Of a stretch of DNA of 12,103 nt, positions 6,073-11,318 are shown one piece after another. A program made the translations under genes and the position numbers. The notes beneath the pieces were generated by a model. It searched no databases. It was not told the origin of the DNA and saw only the letters and a list, made by a program, of their open reading frames with translations. How positions within the stretch are numbered: the stretch's first letter is position 1; each line of letters opens with the position of its first letter. The DNA comes from an uncultured Clostridia bacterium (GTDB taxonomy: Bacteria; Bacillota; Clostridia; Christensenellales; Aristaeellaceae), in the NCBI GenBank assembly GCA_937874275.1, contig CALNAU010000138.1:1-12103 (forward strand), in the 5' to 3' direction.

Positions 6073-6855
6073 TTACTTCTTGGTGTGCAACTCGTCCACG
6101 GCTTCATAGCCGCGGTCGCGCAGCGGCATCAGCGGCGCGTTGGGGGTGAAGTTGCCCTCCTCGGTGCCGGGCAGAATGTCGCCCTGAGGCGCTGCCCACT
6201 GGACGGCGTTTTTGATGACCTGCTGGATTTCCGGCTGGTGGTAGATGGGGAAGGTCTCGTGCCCCGGCTGGAAGTAGAAAATGCGCCCGCGCCCCCGGTG
6301 GAAGCAGCAGCCCGAGCGGAACACCTCGCCGCCTTCAAACCAGCCCAGGAACACCAGCTCGTCCGGTGCCGGGATGTTGAAGCGTTCGCCATACATCTCC
6401 TCGTTGGGGATGATGATGTTTTTGTCGATGCCCCGGGCGATGGGGTGGCCGGGCTCGATGACCCAGAGGATTTCCTGCTCACCGGCCTCGCGCCAGCGCA
6501 GGTAACCGGTGGGCGTGCCGCATACCTTGCGGAATATTTTGCTGGCGTGGCCCGAGTGCAGCACGATGAGGCCCATCCCGGCCACCACCCGCCGCCACAC
6601 GCGCTCCACCACCTCGTCGGCCACCCGGTCGTGGGCGGCGTGGCCCCACCAGATGAGCACATCGGTGGCGTCCAGCACCTCATCGGTCAGGCCGTGCTGG
6701 GGCTGGGCCAGCGTGGCGGTCTGCACCGGGTGCCCGGCCGCCTGTAAAAAATCGCGGATACAGCCGTGAATGCCCTTGGGGTAAATCTGGGCGATGCGGG
6801 GCACCTCCACCTCGTGGATGTATTCATTCCATACGGTGACGCGGACTGGGTTCAT
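6073..6855 (-). CDS. ThuA-like protein (trehalose utilization family)
   Basis: This 260-residue protein matches the ThuA family, which has a class I glutamine amidotransferase-like flavodoxin fold. Visible family segments are VTVWNEYIHE at the N-terminus, YPKGIHGCIRDFL (25-37), DVLIWWGHAAHDRV (65-78), GLIVLHSGHASKIFRK (95-110) and the late FYFQPGHETFPIYH (193-206). The amidotransferase cysteine is not recognisable, as is usual in this family. ThuA of rhizobia acts with a Gfo/Idh enzyme, ThuB, on trehalose-like disaccharides through 3-keto sugars; the exact reaction here is unknown. ATG 6855 has AGGAGG (6862-6867) 6 bases upstream. The gene follows azlD by 29 bp. A Gfo/Idh gene lies 2.3 kb away on the other strand, in a separate unit. 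Confidence 0.87.
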   Translation of the reverse strand: MNPVRVTVWNEYIHEVEVPRIAQIYPKGIHGCIRDFLQAAGHPVQTATLAQPQHGLTDEVLDATDVLIWWGHAAHDRVADEVVERVWRRVVAGMGLIVLHSGHASKIFRKVCGTPTGYLRWREAGEQEILWVIEPGHPIARGIDKNIIIPNEEMYGERFNIPAPDELVFLGWFEGGEVFRSGCCFHRGRGRIFYFQPGHETFPIYHQPEIQQVIKNAVQWAAPQGDILPGTEEGNFTPNAPLMPLRDRGYEAVDELHTKK

Positions 6856-6883
6856 CTTGGGCCTCCTGTGTGTTGATAGCGGC

Positions 6884-6892
6884 ATTATACCA
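6884..6892 (-). promoter_or_regulatory. Possible internal extended -10 promoter for the ThuA-like gene
   Basis: On the minus strand TGGTATAAT gives a perfect -10 hexamer (6884-6889) preceded by TG-N. It overlaps the azlD stop codon. No good -35 is present, which extended -10 promoters tolerate. Transcription would start near 6877, leaving a leader of about 22 bases with the Shine-Dalgarno inside. Confidence 0.4.
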
Positions 6893-7208
6893 TGACGCGG
6901 ATGAGCAGCATATAGCAGGCCGTACCCAGGATGATGCTCAGCAGCGAGTTGCACAGCTTGCGGTAGCTGATGACCGTCAGCGCTACGGCTATCACATCTG
7001 GCAGGGCCGCGCCAAGGGGCTGGAGGTTGACCGCCCGCAGGCAGTACACCACCAGCATGCCGATGGAGGCATAGGGCAGCACGCGCCCCAGGTAGGCGAT
7101 GTAGGCCGGCATGGGCCGCCCGGGCGGGAACAGCAGAAAGGGCGAGAAGCGAATCAGCGCCGTCACCGCCGCCACCACCAGCACCGTCAACACGCCGTGC
7201 AGGCTCAT
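6885..7208 (-). CDS. azlD: AzlD-family branched-chain amino acid transport subunit
   Basis: This 107-residue, very hydrophobic protein has about four membrane segments. It shows AzlD features: an AAVTALIRFSPFLLF start region, GRPMPAYIAYLGRVLPYASIGMLVVY in the middle (listed as two blocks, 30-40 and 41-55), and a last helix ending LLIRVMV. AzlC and AzlD together export branched-chain amino acids or their analogues in Bacillus and Corynebacterium (BrnFE). The ATG at 7208 overlaps the azlC stop by 4 bases (ATGA) and has GGAGG 7 bases upstream, so translation is tightly coupled. The same frame runs further upstream inside azlC, but nothing there resembles a start. Confidence 0.92.
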   Translation of the reverse strand: MSLHGVLTVLVVAAVTALIRFSPFLLFPPGRPMPAYIAYLGRVLPYASIGMLVVYCLRAVNLQPLGAALPDVIAVALTVISYRKLCNSLLSIILGTACYMLLIRVMV

Positions 7209-7897
7209 GTTTTGGCCTCCCCCGCCATCGTGTAGCCGCGCAGCGCCGTGAGCAGCAGCAGAATCATGCCCATGGCAGGCAGGATGAACTGCTGCGGGCC
7301 GAACAGCAGCAGGCACACCAGCGAGCTGCCCAGCCCAATCACCGCGGGCAGGCGGTCGCGCGCGGTCATCCACTGCTCGGTAAACACCACCACAAACAGT
7401 GCCGTCATGGAGAATTCCACCCCCCGGAAGTCCCACGGCAGCGCAACGCCCGCCAGCGCGCCAATCAGGCTGCCCAGCACCCAGTAAAAGTGCCCAAAGG
7501 AGGACACATCAAAGTAATACTTGTAGCGGTCAACCACCTCGGGCGGGTCCTGCCCGCACAGCAGGCTGTAGGTTTCATCCGTCAGCGAGAAAATGAGGTA
7601 CGGCTTTTTGCGCCCGGCGTGCTGGTACTTTTCCAGCATGGAGATGCCGTAGAATAGGTGGCGCGCGTTGATCAGCAGTGTCATCATCGCGGTGGATAGC
7701 AGCCCCACGCCGCCGGTGAGCAAATCCACCAGCACATACTGCATGGAGCCGGCGTACACCATCAGGCTGGTCAGCGGCGCCCAGAAGAAGGGATAGCCGC
7801 GCGACACCATCAGCACACCAAAGCCAAAGCCAAGTACCAGGTAGCTGGCTATCACCGGCAGCGTTTTGACAAAGGCCGCTTTGGTCTGCGTCTGCAT
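7205..7897 (-). CDS. azlC: AzlC-family branched-chain amino acid exporter, large subunit
   Basis: This 230-residue membrane protein has the AzlC signatures LGFGFGVLMVSRG (about 22-34), SLMVYAGSMQYVLV (44-57), LLINARHLFYGISML (74-88) and FSLTDETYSLLCG (102-114), followed by further helices and a hydrophobic C-terminal half. It forms the large subunit of the AzlCD exporter, and members have also been linked to azaleucine resistance. ATG 7897 follows GGGAGGGG (7904-7911) by 6 bases. An in-frame upstream reading to 7978 would cross the promoter, so it is not used. It is the first gene of the leftward unit azlC-azlD-ThuA. Confidence 0.93.
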   Translation of the reverse strand: MQTQTKAAFVKTLPVIASYLVLGFGFGVLMVSRGYPFFWAPLTSLMVYAGSMQYVLVDLLTGGVGLLSTAMMTLLINARHLFYGISMLEKYQHAGRKKPYLIFSLTDETYSLLCGQDPPEVVDRYKYYFDVSSFGHFYWVLGSLIGALAGVALPWDFRGVEFSMTALFVVVFTEQWMTARDRLPAVIGLGSSLVCLLLFGPQQFILPAMGMILLLLTALRGYTMAGEAKT

Positions 7898-7928
7898 GCA
7901 TAACCCCTCCCTTTTTGCGGATAGGCGT

Positions 7929-7957
7929 ATTGTAGCCATGCGCCTGCCTGGATGCAA
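7929..7957 (-). promoter_or_regulatory. Promoter of azlCD
   Basis: On the minus strand: -35 TTGCAT (7952-7957), a 17-bp spacer, -10 TACAAT (7929-7934). The start point would be near 7922, about 25 bases before ATG 7897. It is back to back with the promoter at 7985-8013. Confidence 0.7.
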
Positions 7958-7984
7958 AGAGAGGGCTGTATTTATCATGTTTCC

Positions 7985-8013
7985 TTGACATCCCCTGCGG
8001 CGCGGGCTATATT
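7985..8013 (+). promoter_or_regulatory. Promoter of the flavokinase/redox-protein unit
   Basis: -35 TTGACA (7985-7990), a 17-bp spacer, -10 TATATT (8008-8013): the same near-consensus boxes as the ars promoter. Transcription would begin near 8020, about 22 bases before ATG 8042, leaving no room for an FMN riboswitch. Confidence 0.85.
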
Positions 8014-8041
8014 CATCCGCAGGAACGAATCAGGAGGGCGT

Positions 8042-8449
8042 ATGGAGCCGATTGCGGTGGTGGAAGGCATTGTGATGCGCGGCAAGCGCCAGGGGCGCAC
8101 CATGGGCGTGCCCACCGCCAATCTGCCCTTTCCGCAGGGCGGCGACCGGCCGGCCAACGGCGTGTATGTGGCCGAGGTGCTGTTTCCCGATGACGGCATG
8201 CGGGTGGAGGAAGGGGTGCTCAGCCAGGGCTTTCACCCCACGCTGCCCGAGGGGGAACCCACGGTGGAGGTGTTTTTGCTCCACTGCCATGAAGACCTCT
8301 ACGACCGGCCCATCGTCATCCGCTACCTGCACTACATGCGCCCGGAGATGAAGTTTGACAACAAGGACGACCTGCGCCGCCAGATGGAGCAGGATGTACA
8401 GTATGCCCGGGATTGGTTCGCAAATCGGCGCGCGGCATCCCGGCCATAA
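8042..8449 (+). CDS. Stand-alone riboflavin-kinase-domain protein
   Basis: This 135-residue protein aligns by eye along its length with the C-terminal flavokinase domain of bifunctional RibF. It shows VVEGIVMRGKRQGRTMGVPTAN with the Mg/ATP-binding PTAN at 24-27, NGVYVAEV (39-46), GFHPTL (63-68), the catalytic glutamate candidate Glu76 in VEVFLLH, LYDRPIVI (86-93) and MRPEMKFDNKDDL (99-111). The reaction would be riboflavin plus ATP to FMN. There is no FAD-synthetase (nucleotidyltransferase) half: the gene starts at an ATG with AGGAGG 4 bases upstream, just after a strong promoter, so this is not a truncation. A full RibF presumably exists elsewhere, which would make this a dedicated or divergent copy. 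The usual SIG before the RPT-like segment reads SQG here, so activity is likely but untested. Confidence 0.82.
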   Translation: MEPIAVVEGIVMRGKRQGRTMGVPTANLPFPQGGDRPANGVYVAEVLFPDDGMRVEEGVLSQGFHPTLPEGEPTVEVFLLHCHEDLYDRPIVIRYLHYMRPEMKFDNKDDLRRQMEQDVQYARDWFANRRAASRP

Positions 8450-8485
8450 CAGCCGGCAGGATAAGCGATTGGATAGGAGATACGT

Positions 8486-8899
8486 ATGAAACTCAGAGAG
8501 CGGGCGAAGGCCTACTACCAAAATGATTACAACTGCGCGGAGGCCATGCTGCGCGCCATCAACGACGCCTATGGGCTCAACCTGCCCGAGGGCAGCCTGC
8601 ACTTGGCAGCCGGCTTTGGCGGCGGCATGGGCTGTGAAAAGGCCTGCGGCGCGCTATGCGGCGGCATCGCGGCCCTGGGTCCCCTGCTGGTGACGGACAA
8701 GGCGCACGCGGCGGAAAACTTCGGCGCGAAATGCGCGCAGCTTGTGCAGGCCTTCGAGCGCGACCTGGGCAGCGACCTGTGCGCCGACCTCAAGCCCCGC
8801 TACCGAACCGATGAAACCCGCTGCCTGACCACCGTGGAGCTGGCGGCCGACAGTTTTGAACAGGAGATGGCCGTCCAGGGCATCTTGCCCAAGGGCTGA
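8486..8899 (+). CDS. C_GCAxxG_C_C family redox-active protein
   Basis: This 137-residue soluble protein is rich in cysteine: Cys17 in YNCAEA, then Cys50, Cys54 and Cys58 in GCEKACGALCGG, Cys83 in FGAKCAQL, Cys99 and Cys113. The order NCAEA, GFGGGMG-C, CGAL-GG and FG-x3-C matches the putative redox-active C_GCAxxG_C_C family (PF09719), common in anaerobes and of unknown biochemistry. It is usually predicted to bind a metal or cluster or to do thiol redox work. ATG 8486 has AGGAG (8475-8479) 6 bases upstream. It lies 36 bp after the flavokinase-like gene and before a clear terminator, so the two form a two-gene unit. A link between flavin supply and this protein is inference only. Confidence 0.88.
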   Translation: MKLRERAKAYYQNDYNCAEAMLRAINDAYGLNLPEGSLHLAAGFGGGMGCEKACGALCGGIAALGPLLVTDKAHAAENFGAKCAQLVQAFERDLGSDLCADLKPRYRTDETRCLTTVELAADSFEQEMAVQGILPKG

Positions 8900-8915
8900 C
8901 AACATTCGTACAAGC

Positions 8916-8946
8916 AATCCCCTTGCCTGGCGGCGAGGGGATTTTT
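8916..8946 (+). terminator. Intrinsic terminator of the flavokinase/redox-protein unit
   Basis: AATCCCCTTGCC (8916-8927) pairs with GGCGAGGGGATT (8932-8943) around a TGGC loop: 12 bp including one G-U pair, running into a T tract at 8942-8946. It lies 17 bp after the stop at 8899. Confidence 0.9.
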
Positions 8947-8980
8947 GGTTTTGAGACACCACCCGGCTAAACAAGAAAGA

Positions 8981-9010
8981 AAACGGTAACAAACGATAGA
9001 AAACGATTGC
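8981..9010. repeat. Three 10-bp tandem repeats upstream of the polyol operon promoter
   Basis: AAACGGTAAC, AAACGATAGA and AAACGATTGC follow each other exactly, sharing AAACGRT at one helical turn spacing. The last unit overlaps the -35 box. Two of the three sit in a GAAAACG context, which resembles half of a LacI/CcpA-type site. A regulator-binding array is the natural reading; the protein is unknown. Confidence 0.6.
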
Positions 9011-9036
9011 GCCCCCGCGATGCACTGTGCTATAAT
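9007..9036 (+). promoter_or_regulatory. Promoter of the Gfo/Idh-dehydrogenase operon
   Basis: A perfect -10 TATAAT (9031-9036) is preceded by TGTGC, a full extended -10 element. An 18-bp spacer separates it from a weak -35 TTGCGC (9007-9012). The weak -35 under an upstream repeat array fits a regulated promoter. Transcription would start near 9043. Confidence 0.75.
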
Positions 9037-9042
9037 GTGGCA

Positions 9043-9190
9043 TCGAGAGCCTGATGTCAGACATGCACAGGCGGGTACATAGCGCAAGGCATGTCTTTGG
9101 CGTGGCGAGCGAGGAACAACTGCGGTCTGTTGCGGCGCAAGCGGGCGGGAGCGCCTTGTCGTATCGCCGCGGGCCATGAGGGGTAATGAG
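9043..9190 (+). other. Long 5' leader with inverted repeats and a possible upstream ORF
   Basis: About 150 nt separate the predicted transcript start from ATG 9191. AGACATGC (9059-9066) and GCATGTCT (9089-9096) form a perfect 8-bp inverted repeat. Downstream, GGCGC/GCGCC (9134-9138/9151-9155) and GCGGCG/CGCCGC (9132-9137/9165-9170) overlap, so they could form only one at a time. An ORF from ATG 9054 runs 41 codons to TGA 9177-9179, which overlaps the next gene's Shine-Dalgarno. It has a weak GAGAG site and no recognised similarity. I recognise no known riboswitch class. Confidence 0.4.
9178..9183 (+). promoter_or_regulatory. Shine-Dalgarno that sets the Gfo/Idh start
   Basis: GAGGGG is 7 bases from ATG 9191. 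The in-frame ATG at 9176 overlaps this site and has none of its own, so 9191 is preferred. Confidence 0.7.
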
Positions 9191-10210
9191 ATGAAAAACA
9201 GGGAACTGGGCATTTGTCTGATTGGCTGCGGCCGGGCGGGCATGATTCACGCACGCAATTTTCACAACAAGGTGCCGGGCGCCAGGATGGAAGCTGTGGC
9301 CGATGTGCAGGAGAGCGCGGCCATCGCGGCGGCCGAGGAGTTGGGCATCACCAAATGGAGCACGGATTACCGCACCTTTTTGGAGGACCCGCGGGTGGAC
9401 GCGGTCATCGTGGTTTCGCCCACCGACCTGCACTGCGAGATTGTGACGGCCTGCGCCCAGCACGGCAAGCACATCCTGTGCGAAAAGCCCATGGCCATGA
9501 ACGTGCAGGAGTGCCAGGCCATGATTGACGTGTGCGAGGAAAACAACGTCAAGCTGCAAATCGGCTTTATGCGCCGGCACGATGAAAGCTTTGCCGAGGC
9601 CAAGCGCCTGCTGGATGAAGGCGCCATCGGTGACCTGGTGCTCATCAAATCCCACACCCGCGGGCCCAGCAAGCCCCGGCCCTGGATGTACGACCTGAAG
9701 AAATCCAACGGCATCCTGGCGGAAGTCAACTCCCACGACATTGACGCGGTGCGCTGGTTCGCGGGCAGCGACGTGAAGAAGCTGTACGCCATCGGCGGCA
9801 ACTACCGCAACCCCGAGGTGCGGGACGAATACCCGGACTATTATGACAACGTGGTCATGACCGGCACGCTGGCAAGCGGCGCGCAGTTTCAGATTGACGG
9901 GTCGGCCTACACCCAGTACGGCTACGATTCCCATGTGGAGCTGATTGGCACCAAGGGCCTGCTGCACGTGGGGCGCGACCGCGCCAACTCGGTGGTGGTG
10001 ACCACCCAGGACGGCCGCACGGCCTCCCATTTTGTCAACAGCTGGATGACCCTGTTTCTGGATGCCTACCTGCGGGAGGACATCTCCTTCGTGCAGGCCA
10101 TTCTGGAGGACAAGCAGCCCTCGGTGACGGGCTATGACGGCCTGATGGCGGTGGCCATCGTGGAGGCCGGCAACCACTCCATCCTGACGGGTGAAGTGAT
10201 CGAACTATGA
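9191..10210 (+). CDS. Gfo/Idh/MocA-family NAD(P)-dependent oxidoreductase
   Basis: This 339-residue protein is the usual family length. The N-terminal Rossmann domain shows GCGRAGMIH (12-20) and the sheet-ending AVADVQ with Asp38. CEKPMAMN (97-104) contains the catalytic Lys99. The C-terminal domain has GFMRRHDESF (125-134) and EVNSHDIDAVRWF (178-190), where His182 matches the catalytic histidine of inositol dehydrogenase. The aspartate usually found four residues before that histidine (Asp172 of Bacillus IolG) is replaced by Glu178. Members oxidise or reduce sugars and inositols. With two polyol-type dehydrogenases downstream, this gene opens a carbohydrate or inositol breakdown operon, but the substrate cannot be named. 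Its TGA lies 14 bp before the next start. Confidence 0.9.
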   Translation: MKNRELGICLIGCGRAGMIHARNFHNKVPGARMEAVADVQESAAIAAAEELGITKWSTDYRTFLEDPRVDAVIVVSPTDLHCEIVTACAQHGKHILCEKPMAMNVQECQAMIDVCEENNVKLQIGFMRRHDESFAEAKRLLDEGAIGDLVLIKSHTRGPSKPRPWMYDLKKSNGILAEVNSHDIDAVRWFAGSDVKKLYAIGGNYRNPEVRDEYPDYYDNVVMTGTLASGAQFQIDGSAYTQYGYDSHVELIGTKGLLHVGRDRANSVVVTTQDGRTASHFVNSWMTLFLDAYLREDISFVQAILEDKQPSVTGYDGLMAVAIVEAGNHSILTGEVIEL

Positions 10211-10224
10211 AGGGGGAAGAGAAT

Positions 10225-11265
10225 ATGCGCGCGCTGAGGCTGTATGGGCCGGGGGATATCCGGCTGGTAGAGGTACCGATTCCAGAGATTGGCGAGGACG
10301 AGATTCTGCTGCGCACCAAAGCGGCCTCGGTGTGCGGCACGGATATCCGCATGTGGCAGAATGGCTACCGCGGCGTGGACGAGGAGCATCCCCTGACGCT
10401 GGGGCACGAGTTTGCTGGCGTCATCGAGCGGGTGGGTGCCAAGGTGCCCTTTTATCAGCCCGGCATGCACATCGCCCTGCAGCCCAACATCGGCTGCGGC
10501 ATCTGTGACCGCTGTGTGGCGGGCAACCAGCACCTGTGCGATGATTACAAGGCCTTTGGCATCAACATGGACGGCGCGTTCGCCGAGTATGTGCGCATCC
10601 CCGCCGCCGCCATCGCCCACGGCAACCTGATGGTGCTGGCCGAACATGTGCCCTTTGACCAGGCATCGGTTGCGGAACCCTTCTCCTGCGTATACAATGG
10701 TTTCAGCAAGTGTTTTGTAAAGCCCGGTGACTACGCCATGGTGGTGGGGGCGGGCCCCATCGGACTGATGCACGCCATGCTGCTCAAGCTGGCCGGCGCC
10801 ACCGTCATGATGAACGACCTGTCCGAGGAGCGCCTGGCCATCTGCCGCGACCTGCTGCCCGGCGTGCTGACCTATCGGGGAGACGACCTCAAGGGCTATG
10901 TGATGGAGCAGACGCGCGGGCGCGGCCTGGACGTGGCCATCACCGCCAACCCGGTGCCGCAGGTGCAGTCCGCGATGCTGGACATGATGAACTACGGCGG
11001 CCGCATCAATTTCTTCGGCGGCGTGCCCGAGAGCAAGCAGCCCGTGCCCATCAACACCAACCTCATCCACTATAAGGAGCTGTACCTGACCGGCTCCACA
11101 CGCTCCAGCATTGCCCAGTTCCGCAAGACGCTGAACTTTGTCGAGCAGAACCTCATCAGCCTGGCCGGCATCGTGACCGACCGCTACCCCCTGGCCGATG
11201 TGCTGACCGCCTTTGACAACGCCAAGTCGGCCCGAGGGCTCAAGCATACGATTGTATTTGACTGA
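10225..11265 (+). CDS. Zinc-dependent medium-chain alcohol/polyol dehydrogenase
   Basis: This 346-residue MDR enzyme resembles the sorbitol/L-threonine dehydrogenase branch. Catalytic-zinc ligands are seen at Cys37 (SVCGTD), His61/Glu62 (GHEFAG) and Glu151 (AEPFSC). All four structural-zinc cysteines are present: 91, 94, 97 and 105 in CGICDRC-x7-C. The Rossmann loop VVGAGPIG is at 173-180, with Asp198 after the next strand pointing to NAD rather than NADP. It would oxidise a secondary alcohol of a sugar, polyol or amino acid. ATG 10225 follows AGGGGGA (10211-10217) by 7 bases. An in-frame ATG at 10207 overlaps the previous stop (ATGA) but has no ribosome site, so it would add six residues only if coupling is used. 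The tight spacing shows co-transcription with the Gfo/Idh gene. Confidence 0.92.
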   Translation: MRALRLYGPGDIRLVEVPIPEIGEDEILLRTKAASVCGTDIRMWQNGYRGVDEEHPLTLGHEFAGVIERVGAKVPFYQPGMHIALQPNIGCGICDRCVAGNQHLCDDYKAFGINMDGAFAEYVRIPAAAIAHGNLMVLAEHVPFDQASVAEPFSCVYNGFSKCFVKPGDYAMVVGAGPIGLMHAMLLKLAGATVMMNDLSEERLAICRDLLPGVLTYRGDDLKGYVMEQTRGRGLDVAITANPVPQVQSAMLDMMNYGGRINFFGGVPESKQPVPINTNLIHYKELYLTGSTRSSIAQFRKTLNFVEQNLISLAGIVTDRYPLADVLTAFDNAKSARGLKHTIVFD

Positions 11266-11274
11266 ATCCATAGC

Positions 11275-11296
11275 CCGCCGGGACATCAACCGGCGG
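11275..11296 (+). other. Intercistronic stem-loop between the two dehydrogenase genes
   Basis: CCGCCGG (11275-11281) and CCGGCGG (11290-11296) are perfect 7-bp arms around an 8-base loop. No T run follows, so it is not a classical terminator. It could protect or process the mRNA. It sits 8 bases before the next Shine-Dalgarno. Confidence 0.45.
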
Positions 11297-11318
11297 CATC
11301 AATAAAGGAGGCATCAGC

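Noticed and set aside
8654..10177. A 507-codon open frame on the minus strand across the redox-protein gene, terminator, promoter and Gfo/Idh gene.
   Set aside because: It runs antisense to two well-supported genes and through their control elements, matches no family, and is the kind of open shadow frame that GC-rich codon use creates.
10132..11289. A 385-codon open frame on the minus strand opposite the first zinc dehydrogenase.
   Set aside because: The plus strand has a complete enzyme with all zinc ligands; the antisense protein is histidine- and glycine-rich low-quality sequence without a domain.
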